Shown here: piece after piece, positions 57,221 to 64,000 of the stretch
Numbering within the stretch: position 1 is the first letter of the stretch
How the letters are laid out: every line of letters begins with the position of its first letter
NCBI RefSeq assembly: GCF_002727185.1
Contig: NZ_NIZW01000015.1
Span: forward strand, 62,001-126,000
Source of the DNA: Rhodopirellula bahusiensis
Lineage (GTDB): Bacteria; Planctomycetota; Planctomycetia; Pirellulales; Pirellulaceae
Direction: 5' to 3'
Length of the DNA stretch: 64,000 nt
Notes under the pieces: model-generated
The model's database searches: none
What the model was told of the DNA's origin: nothing
The model's input: the letters and a program-made list of their open reading frames with translations, nothing else
Position numbers and translations under genes: made by a program

Positions 57221-58435
57221 CTATGCGAACAGCGATTGAAAGGTCAGCCATCGTGCGGTCAAAAGCGTGAGTACAAGGCAGCACCACCAGGTTGCTTTTC
57301 GGGCCAACGGTTTCTGACGCAGGTAGAACAGCAGGGCAAGAGACATGCTGGTGATCAAGATTTTGAACACTGCCAGGGTATAAGGGTTTTCGATCAGGCG
57401 ACTGCCAACCGGATTCAGCTCTCGCATGGTTCCCGATTGGTGAGCGATCAAGGTCCACGCGAGATCAATGCCGGACATCAGCCCAATGATGACCAGTGAG
57501 ATCACGAGTTTCTTGCGAACATTGGGTGTGTCCGTTGGTTCTTCGGTCGAGGAGAAAATCTGCGACGCTTCCGCCATCAGATGCCCAACCGCGAAGACGA
57601 CGAGGACCAGCGCCAACATGGTCATGGGGTAGTTGAGCCGCGCGATCAAAAGATTGGCAGCCTGGACGGAAGCGTTCTGGGCTTCCGCTTCGTTGACCAA
57701 AGCGACGGCTTGCTCGGCTCGATCTCGAAAGCTGGGGCTGGGTTCAAAGTTGACGATCGTGGATGCCCATCGCTCGTCATAACCAGAACTGGCTGCCTGC
57801 TTGGGAACGTCCGTGCTGTAAGCTTCGCCTTTCGATTTGGCGATCAGTGCTTCCAATAGTTCATGGCCGCTCTGATCGTGCCAAAGCTGCCAGGGCGGTT
57901 GTCCTTGGTCGAGAACGTGAATGGCTCCCCAATCCAGCATTTGTAGGCTTTGAAGTAGACGGCGAACCGCCAGCGCGTCTTTCTCAAGCGGATCGCTTTC
58001 CGTCACGTTTCCATTCACTCTTGGACCGCCACGGAACCGTTCGTTTTGCGTTTCGAATCCGTCGTCCCAACCGCGAGGACCACCACCGCCACGGCGTCCT
58101 CCTCCTGGTCCTCGCCCCATTCCTCGACCGCGTTCTTCGCGGCCGCGCTGCTGGGCTAACTGCGAAAGATCGAAATAGTCGGCGCCATAGGAGACGCCAT
58201 TGATCACGATGGATCGTTCATCGGCGGAGACATCGATCGAGTACGGAGTCTCCACATAGACACCATCGATCAGCAAGGAACCTTGATCGGTCTCAAGTGG
58301 TTTCAGGCCGCCGGAGCCTCGGTTTCCCGGTTGTGCCAATGCATTCGTTGAGAAACAGACGGCGAAAACGATTGCGTAGAGAAGGGGATGAGAAGTCATA
58401 TTCAATGGGGCAATCGAGAAGCGTGCGAAGTTCAT
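57221..58435 (-). CDS. Membrane protein with RG-rich linker, DUF5658-like C-terminus
   Basis: 404 aa. The ATG at 58435 has GGACGAG just upstream; an ATG at 58399 gives a clean signal sequence (SHPLLYAIVFAVCFSTNALA). After it comes a low-complexity Arg/Gly stretch (REERGRGMGRGPGGGRRGGG, ~97-116), then a soluble helical part to ~255, and about four membrane helices in the last 150 residues (MTMLALVLVVFAVGHLMAEA; LVISLVIIGLMSGIDLAWTL). MRELNPVGSRLIENP followed by a Lys and more hydrophobic helices resembles DUF5658. No enzyme motif seen. Confidence 0.7.
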   Translation of the reverse strand: MNFARFSIAPLNMTSHPLLYAIVFAVCFSTNALAQPGNRGSGGLKPLETDQGSLLIDGVYVETPYSIDVSADERSIVINGVSYGADYFDLSQLAQQRGREERGRGMGRGPGGGRRGGGGPRGWDDGFETQNERFRGGPRVNGNVTESDPLEKDALAVRRLLQSLQMLDWGAIHVLDQGQPPWQLWHDQSGHELLEALIAKSKGEAYSTDVPKQAASSGYDERWASTIVNFEPSPSFRDRAEQAVALVNEAEAQNASVQAANLLIARLNYPMTMLALVLVVFAVGHLMAEASQIFSSTEEPTDTPNVRKKLVISLVIIGLMSGIDLAWTLIAHQSGTMRELNPVGSRLIENPYTLAVFKILITSMSLALLFYLRQKPLARKATWWCCLVLTLLTARWLTFQSLFA

Positions 58436-58783
58436 CTCGTCCGCGATGTCATTCGACAGGCGCGCGATTCACTCACGCTCGCCAACAACGATGCGAGAAA
58501 AGAGGAGGGGATATGCTGGCTATGTCTGTGAACACCGAAAGTGGACCGAAGTTGCGTTTTGCCTAGCAAAAACGTTTTCAACGTGAGAACGATCCAATGC
58601 CCACTTGAAAACACGCCGGTTTTCAACAGGCAGCACGGGAGCCGTCCCGGATTTTTCTCGCCGTTTTGTCTGTGACCAACTTTTCAGACGTTCGACCGAG
58701 TGAGAAACACAGGCATGAAATCGCGGAGGTTGTCGAGGCTCTGCGCCGGAGTCCTGCGACCGGTCTGGTTGATCGTGATCGAG
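58436..58783. other. Intergenic, nothing recognised
   Basis: 348 bases between the membrane protein and ygiD. A short basic-residue frame is open (58700 on) but I see no supported gene or repeat. Confidence 0.4.
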
Positions 58784-59647
58784 CTAGCCAATGCGAACAG
58801 AGGTCATCGTGATGGACCCCAAAACGGCTTTGTCGTTGAAAATTTTGACGTCTTCTTGGGGTCCCTGCAAAGCCAGCGTGTAGAGCAGCGGGTAGTAGTG
58901 GTCCGGCGTTGGGATCGCTCGTGCGGCTGACTTGCCCAACGATTGATAGTCACACAACTTCGCATGATCGCGATTGAGAATCAGTCGGTTGGTGAGCTCG
59001 TTTGTCTCCAACGCCCAGTCGAAGCCTTGATCGAGCCTTTGACCGTCCATCCACCGCAAGTTGTGAACAATGTTGCCGCTGCCAAGGATCAGCACCCCGC
59101 GACGGCGAAGATTGCTCAATTCTTTGGCCAATTCATAGTGCCACGCGCCGGGTTTGGACAGGTCGATGCTGACTTGCACGACCGGGAGATCTGCCTTGGG
59201 GAAGACGGGCTTCAACACGGACCAAGTGCCGTGATCCAATCCCCAGTCTTGATCCAAACCAATGGGCGTTCCTTGGACTGTTTCACTGACCCGTCGCGCC
59301 AACTCGGGAAGACCTGGAGCCGTGTACTGAGCCTCAGAAAGTTCCCGTGGGAAGCCACCGAAGTCATGAATCGTCTTGGGGTGATCCATCGCAGTGACCC
59401 AAGTGCCACGGGTGAGCCAGTGAGCGGAGACGCAGAGAATCGCAGCGGGTTTGCGCACGTTGGCCATTTCGGCTTTCCAACCACGTGTGAACTCGTTGTC
59501 TTCCAGTGCATTCATCGGGCTTCCGTGTCCGATGAAGAAAGCGGGCATCACGTGGCCGTCTTCGGGCAAGGTGTCTGTCATGGCTCGCAGTGACGTTCCG
59601 ATCGTCACCGCTCCACTTGTCATTGCCATCGTTTTCATCCACTCCAT
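58784..59647 (-). CDS. ygiD: 4,5-DOPA extradiol dioxygenase-like protein (YgiD/DodA family)
   Basis: 287 aa from the ATG at 59647. Belongs to the LigB-like ring-opening dioxygenases of the YgiD branch: AFFIGHGSPMNALEDNEF with a metal-binding His, LCVSAHWLTRGTWVTAM, IHDFGGFPRELSEAQY, LDHGTWSVLKPVFP and SGNIVHNLRWM. These enzymes use Zn or Fe and open catechol rings; the native bacterial substrate is not settled. The leader of ~35 residues before the core has several Met codons, so the start is uncertain (59638 and a TTG at 59659 are alternatives). Confidence 0.9.
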   Translation of the reverse strand: MEWMKTMAMTSGAVTIGTSLRAMTDTLPEDGHVMPAFFIGHGSPMNALEDNEFTRGWKAEMANVRKPAAILCVSAHWLTRGTWVTAMDHPKTIHDFGGFPRELSEAQYTAPGLPELARRVSETVQGTPIGLDQDWGLDHGTWSVLKPVFPKADLPVVQVSIDLSKPGAWHYELAKELSNLRRRGVLILGSGNIVHNLRWMDGQRLDQGFDWALETNELTNRLILNRDHAKLCDYQSLGKSAARAIPTPDHYYPLLYTLALQGPQEDVKIFNDKAVLGSITMTSVRIG

Positions 59648-60012
59648 GTGGGCAGCCAAAAGGCGTTGGGTTCAAAAGAGGTGGGTTGGTGGTACTCGGA
59701 TTGGGGCATCTTCGTTCGACCTCGCTCCGCTCGACCCTTTCGAAGAGTGAATGAGGGGTGAGCAGGACGAAAGTTTTTATGTTGCAATTTTGCGTTGGCT
59801 CTTGGCTCTTGGTAACCCGAAGTGTCAGCGAGGAACGATGCAAATGGATTCTTGCCTCGCTGACGCGTTTTGAAGCCGCGTTTTTTCATTGAATGGCCAA
59901 CGGCCTTTTCAACATAGCCAGCGGGCAACGCCCCTGGACCAGATTAACACGCTCCCATCTTGGCCAAAGGCTAAGTTCAAACCCAAACGTGTGGGGTAAT
60001 GGGTGTGTTGTT
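59648..60012. other. Intergenic with an inverted repeat
   Basis: 365 bases between ygiD and the EamA-type permease. It contains the inverted repeat at 59824-59864, TCGACCTCGCTCCGCTCGACCC-like text near 59719 that recalls the interior of the MITE-like repeats, and GCAACGCCCCTGG near 59926. No gene seen. Confidence 0.5.
59824..59864. repeat. 10-base perfect inverted repeat
   Basis: GTCAGCGAGG (59824-59833) faces CCTCGCTGAC (59855-59864) with a 21-base loop. Confidence 0.75.
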
Positions 60013-61074
60013 TCAAGAAACGGTCCGCGACTTTTTGGTTGGCCAGAGCGCCAGCAAGTTCGCGAGAATCAGGATTGTTCCGCCCAGAACCAATTCGAAG
60101 GTCAACGTTTCGTTTGCATACTGGACGGAACACCAAACGCTGAGCAGTCCAGGAATGAACATGGCCCAGGTGGATGCCATCAGTGGTTCCAGGGTGTAGA
60201 GCACCGATGCTTGCGTTGGTGAAACGCTAGGTTGAAATCGATTCATCAGCGAGAACGCGACCAACGATGGGAAGATCGCTAGCAAGACAATCAGCCCGTA
60301 GAAGCGAGGCTGGATGGTCAACGCGTACCACCCAGGGTTGGTGGAATCGCTCGCCGAAATCTCTGGGATGCTGGGTTGAATCAGCGCGAAGAACAGCAAC
60401 GCCAACACGGCGGTGGTTCCGAACATCGACGGTGTGAACGCGAGCGAATCCAATCGCTTCCCAAACCAATCGACCGCCACGATCTGGCCACTGAAAAACA
60501 GCACCGCCAACAGAGTCAGCGTGTCACCGGTTTTCCATTGCCCCAGCCCATCGGGCGCGAAATGCAGGCCGCCGTTGGACCACTGCAGCAATCCAGTCAG
60601 GATCGCGACACCGAACAGGGAAACTCCGGCGGCGAGCAGAACGGTCGACCGGGGACGCTGACGTTCAAACAGTGTTGCTAGGACGGGCGTCCAAACGACG
60701 GCAAGACTGGTCAGAAAACCGCTCCGAGACGCGGGAATGGTCGACAGACCGGAAACCTGCAAAACCATGCCGACGACGAACAGGCACCCAATCGCGATTC
60801 CGGCGAGGAAGTGTGGCCACCGGACACGTCGGAGCACTCCGCTGCAACAGACCGCGAACAACACGCCAGCCAACGCGAAACGCAAGCCGGTCATCCACGC
60901 CGACGCCGCCGCGCGGAAGGCTCCCGAGGCGGTGTGCTCATCCACACCAAAGTGCTCATCCGCGAGCAGGTTCAACGCCTTGATAAATGGGAACGAAGAT
61001 CCCCACAGCACGTTGACAACAACCAACGCCAGAACAGCACGACGATGCGAGACCAATTGGGCTGATTCTGACAA
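60013..61074 (-). CDS. DMT/EamA-family transporter
   Basis: 353 aa with ten predicted membrane helices in two EamA repeats: AVLALVVVNVLWGSSFPFIK (first) and LTLLAVLFFSGQIVAVDWFG (second), each with the family's Trp-Gly-Ser-like start. Members export small metabolites or amino acids; substrate unknown. The start appears to be TTG at 61074, no ATG being available before helix 1. It begins 12 bases after the DUF1501 gene on the same strand, so these could be cotranscribed. Confidence 0.88.
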   Translation of the reverse strand: MSESAQLVSHRRAVLALVVVNVLWGSSFPFIKALNLLADEHFGVDEHTASGAFRAAASAWMTGLRFALAGVLFAVCCSGVLRRVRWPHFLAGIAIGCLFVVGMVLQVSGLSTIPASRSGFLTSLAVVWTPVLATLFERQRPRSTVLLAAGVSLFGVAILTGLLQWSNGGLHFAPDGLGQWKTGDTLTLLAVLFFSGQIVAVDWFGKRLDSLAFTPSMFGTTAVLALLFFALIQPSIPEISASDSTNPGWYALTIQPRFYGLIVLLAIFPSLVAFSLMNRFQPSVSPTQASVLYTLEPLMASTWAMFIPGLLSVWCSVQYANETLTFELVLGGTILILANLLALWPTKKSRTVS

Positions 61075-61086
61075 TGGGAGCTAACA

Positions 61087-62394
61087 TCAGGCAAGAAGTT
61101 CGGGGATGGGATCGTCGTCGCCCCCGATCTTAAAGGGACGCCCGTTGGGCGCGAAGAACTCCTCGTCCAACGGCAATCCAGCCGCCGCAGCGATGGTCTT
61201 GTTGAACGATGAAACGCTCACCGGATACTCATCGACATAGCTGCCGTGTTTGTCCGATGCCCCCAGGACTTGCCCACCTTGGATCCCGGCCCCCGCCAGC
61301 AAACTGCAGAACACGCCCGGGTGGTGATCACGGCCCGCGTTCGCATTCAGCTTCGGCTTGCGGCCAAATTCGGTCGTCAAAACCACCAGCGTCTCGTCGA
61401 GCAACCCCTTCGAGTGCAAATCGCGAAGCAAGAACCCCATCCCGTCGTCGACCTGGGTCGCCTTCTCGTTCAGACGCGAATAGAGGTCTTGGTGCATGTC
61501 CCATCCACCGAAATTCACCTCGACGAACCGAGCTCCCGACTCCACCAAACGGCGGGCAAGCAAGCAACCTTGGCCGAACGAGTTGCGACCATAGGCGTCA
61601 CGAATCTTGGAATCCTCTTCGTTCAAGTCGAACACTTTCAAGTGCTCGCTTCCCATGAGCTTGCGAGTTTCCAAGTAGAGTTGGTTGTAAGCTTCGACAT
61701 CGTTGTTCTTCCGCTGCGATTGAAACGATTTGTCGAATCGGTTGGCGAGAGCCAATCGGCGATAGAACAGTTTTTCATCCAGATACTTTGGCAGCTTGAT
61801 GTTTTGCAAACCTGCGTTCGGGTTTGCGATCGGGACTGGCGACAACGCTGGCGGCAAGAAGCCCGCACCGGGATGCCGATTGCCGCTGCCGATCAGAAAG
61901 TTACCCGGCAACTCTCGGTTCTCTCGCCCCTTACGGTCCACCATCCACGCCCCCATGCCAGGATGTTGGATCGAGTTGATCTGCTTGTAGGCGGTCCGCA
62001 TCAGGTAACGCCCTTGCTCGTGTGCCCCCGTTTCGGTGGACAGCGAACGAACCGTCGCGATGGCTCCGGCAAGGTAAGAAAGCTTTGGAAAGCGATCTCC
62101 GAACTGGATGCCGGGAACTCGAGTCGCAATGGGTTTTGTCTCGCCTGCCTCTTCCACACCGACTTTGGGATCGAACGTGTCCAAATGCGACATCGCACCA
62201 TCCATGAACAGATAGATGATGTGCTTGGCTTTTTTGGCAGACGCGGACGCAGCATGAGCGCGACTGCTGGGCGACAACTCATCCCACCACGGCCCGCCCA
62301 AGGCGCCACCGGCGAAGGACACGCCGAGTGTTTGTTTTGCCAAACGGCTGATGAATCGTCGTCGATCTTCCAGGGTGAAATCAATTCCGGCCAT
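61087..62394 (-). CDS. DUF1501 (sulfatase-like) protein
   Basis: 435 aa from the ATG at 62394. Planctomycete DUF1501 protein, which has an alkaline-phosphatase-like fold but lacks the sulfatase Cys motif. RRRFISRLAKQTLGVSFAGG at the start resembles a Tat-type leader; IIYLFMDGAMSHLDTFDPK is the metal-like start of the domain, and LVVLTTEFGRKPKLN with DHHPGVFCSLLAGAGIQGG the end. These proteins are regularly encoded after a DUF1549/DUF1553 gene, as here (93 bases), and are thought to belong to polysaccharide breakdown; the activity is not known. Confidence 0.95.
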   Translation of the reverse strand: MAGIDFTLEDRRRFISRLAKQTLGVSFAGGALGGPWWDELSPSSRAHAASASAKKAKHIIYLFMDGAMSHLDTFDPKVGVEEAGETKPIATRVPGIQFGDRFPKLSYLAGAIATVRSLSTETGAHEQGRYLMRTAYKQINSIQHPGMGAWMVDRKGRENRELPGNFLIGSGNRHPGAGFLPPALSPVPIANPNAGLQNIKLPKYLDEKLFYRRLALANRFDKSFQSQRKNNDVEAYNQLYLETRKLMGSEHLKVFDLNEEDSKIRDAYGRNSFGQGCLLARRLVESGARFVEVNFGGWDMHQDLYSRLNEKATQVDDGMGFLLRDLHSKGLLDETLVVLTTEFGRKPKLNANAGRDHHPGVFCSLLAGAGIQGGQVLGASDKHGSYVDEYPVSVSSFNKTIAAAAGLPLDEEFFAPNGRPFKIGGDDDPIPELLA

Positions 62395-62487
62395 GATTCG
62401 GTCTCGTGGGGGTGAACCGCAACGCGGGCGATGAGGAAAAAGGATAGGAAAGAGTGGGGATGCAATGCCAACCAACGCCCCAGTGGG

Positions 62488-64000
62488 TCACTGGACGAAC
62501 AAGAATTCTCGCGTGTTGAGCAACGCCCAAATGATGTTGCCGTAGCCGACACCGGTTTGGTTTTGGCTGGACAATTCGCGCGAGGCGAGAACGCGATCAT
62601 CCGTCGATGGTTTGCGAGTCAACACGCTCAGGAAGATCGCATCGATTCGTTTCTTGACGTTGTTCACTTGCAAAACGTTGTCCACCAAAGCTGAGCCTGG
62701 TTCCAACATCACGTGCGTGATCGGGCCGTTGAACATTGCCAAGATCTGCGGCACAGTGGCCTCATCCTGCGATCCATTGATGACCTCGCGATCACCTTGC
62801 CCAAACTGGCGTAAAAAGTGATCGGCGGGCAAAGGCGCAGGCAGCTCGCTGGCGCGACACAGCACATTGCGTTGATAGGCATGCTGATTCAGATTCCGTT
62901 TGTAGACCGGAGCGAAGTAGGATTCTTTGAACTTCGCGGAACGCCGCTTGACCTCCGCAAAATCCACCTTGGAGAAATCCAGGTCCAGAACGGGCTTCAT
63001 CTCTTCCGCCGTTGGACGTTGGAATGGCCACGGGTTGCTCACGGCCAATGTCAGAATGGAATCCCAGACTTGTTCGGCTGTCATCCGCCGAACGGTGGGC
63101 CCAGGGAAGTAGTACATGTCTCCATCGGTGATGTCATAGTCAACGGCTTGCCGTTGGTATGTTTGGCTGTACAGAACGACGCGGGTCAGTTCCTTCAGAT
63201 CGAATCCGCGTCGAATCAGTTCCTCGCACAGGTGATCCATCGCGGCTTCATTGACACAAGGGTTTTCGTCTCGGAAGTCATCCACGGGTTCCACAAAACC
63301 GACTCCCATCAAACGCTTCCAAAGCCGGTTCACGATCGTTTGACTGAACCGAGGATTCTCGGGACTGGTCACCCAAGCGGCGAACTGCTCACGAGGCGTC
63401 GCATTGGCGGCGGAAGTTGGGATTTCGCCCCACAGTACCTTGGGCTCAACAACGTCCTTCGGCTTGGCGTCGCGATAGGCATAGTCATGCGGCAATCGCA
63501 GACGTCGCGGTCGCTCACTGACAACGTAGGTGTTCGCGCGGGCGATGCGTTGAAACTCGCCGGGAACGCGTCCTTTGTCGAAGTGTTTTTTCCCCTCGTT
63601 GATCAGCGCGTTGGCGGGATTGGTTTTCTCGAATCCTGGATCGCCCTTTCGCATCCGAGTGCTGGTTCCCGCGGTGAATGCAGCCAGTTGATAAAACTGG
63701 TACTGCGACCACTCATCAAACGGATGGTCGTGACATTGAGCGCATCCGATTTGAGTCCCCAAGAAAACTCGTACCGTGTTGTCGATGTAAGGCAGCGGCA
63801 TCCCATCATCGCGGAGCTGAAATCCGACGGCCGGGTTGTCCCAGACTTTGCCGTCCGCTGTCAGCATCTCGTAAACCCACTGGTCGTAGGGTTTGTTCTC
63901 GGCGATCGATTGCTTGACGTACCCGTTGTAAGGATCGGCGACCAAGTTTGGCTGGGGACGATCCACCAATCGCAACGTGTCCGCCCACCAGTTGTACGAA
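62488..64000 (-). CDS. DUF1549/DUF1553 (PSD1) protein, 5' end outside window
   Basis: 504 visible codons; the frame stays open to the right edge (SYNWWADTLRLVDRP precedes the first in-frame start codon at 63975), so the start lies beyond. The visible part covers the end of DUF1549 (GTQIGCAQCHDHPFDEWSQY) and the whole of DUF1553 (NPRFSQTIVNRLWKRLMGVG, FVEPVDDFRDENP, AMFNGPITHV). The upstream part of such proteins normally has a signal peptide and a cytochrome-c-like CxxCH domain; CAQCHDH is the one seen here. Paired with the DUF1501 gene on the same strand. Confidence 0.95.
   Translation of the reverse strand, partial: SYNWWADTLRLVDRPQPNLVADPYNGYVKQSIAENKPYDQWVYEMLTADGKVWDNPAVGFQLRDDGMPLPYIDNTVRVFLGTQIGCAQCHDHPFDEWSQYQFYQLAAFTAGTSTRMRKGDPGFEKTNPANALINEGKKHFDKGRVPGEFQRIARANTYVVSERPRRLRLPHDYAYRDAKPKDVVEPKVLWGEIPTSAANATPREQFAAWVTSPENPRFSQTIVNRLWKRLMGVGFVEPVDDFRDENPCVNEAAMDHLCEELIRRGFDLKELTRVVLYSQTYQRQAVDYDITDGDMYYFPGPTVRRMTAEQVWDSILTLAVSNPWPFQRPTAEEMKPVLDLDFSKVDFAEVKRRSAKFKESYFAPVYKRNLNQHAYQRNVLCRASELPAPLPADHFLRQFGQGDREVINGSQDEATVPQILAMFNGPITHVMLEPGSALVDNVLQVNNVKKRIDAIFLSVLTRKPSTDDRVLASRELSSQNQTGVGYGNIIWALLNTREFLFVQ

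Overview
The window looks like a chromosome segment of a marine planctomycete close to Rhodopirellula. The evidence is two secreted sulfatases, a DUF1501 protein next to a DUF1549/DUF1553 protein, methenyl-tetrahydromethanopterin cyclohydrolase in a bacterial setting, an arsenosugar-type arsM/arsS pair, an unusual planctomycete-type sigma factor, short operons on both strands and many palindromic intergenic repeats. I see no rRNA, tRNA, CRISPR array, phage or transposase gene.

Layout. 1-5640: 3' part of a giant DUF3686-type AAA ATPase, then sua5 (tRNA t6A). 5767-8467: TPR lipoprotein, a cluster of MITE-like palindromic repeats, and two small unknown proteins. 8498-12770: central metabolism and stress: citrate synthase (minus strand), an orphan OmpR-type response regulator, Mn-type superoxide dismutase and class II fructose-bisphosphate aldolase, two of them with clear terminators. 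12858-17543: an island-like stretch with one very large gene (1243 aa) that joins an Mrr-like nuclease domain, TPR repeats, a GreA/GreB C-terminal-like domain and a PIN-like nuclease domain; this is the best candidate here for an undescribed defence or stress system. 17544-22765: STAS-like protein, repeats, universal stress protein with an ArsB/NhaD-type transporter, an HSL-type esterase and deoC. 22793-32107: SGNH hydrolase with a TPR-like insertion, then two paralogous ~940-aa single-pass membrane proteins of unknown function on either side of an exported HAD phosphatase.

32218-34427: arsM-arsS, consistent with arsenic methylation and arsenosugar synthesis. 34791-38946: clpC and pabB. 39108-42828: a minus-strand operon mch, ATP-grasp ligase and OleC-like ligase whose genes overlap by ATGA. 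42969-46203: thioredoxin-fold protein, aminoglycoside/choline-kinase-like protein and sulfatase, all plus strand. 46430-51468: minus-strand Tat-exported protein, exported protein, rpmA (L27) and a Rep/UvrD helicase. 52232-55422: a sigma-70-like factor with three N-terminal helix-turn-helix modules, then the second sulfatase. 55770-64000: unknown proteins, DOPA-dioxygenase-like ygiD, EamA permease, and a DUF1501 - DUF1549/1553 pair that runs off the right edge.

The clearest functional groups are C1 transfer (mch operon), arsenic (arsM/arsS) and polysaccharide sulfate metabolism (sulfatases, plus the DUF1501/PSD1 pair often found with them). Starts were chosen by eye from ATG/GTG/TTG codons, ribosome-binding-site-like sequence, signal peptides and gene overlaps.
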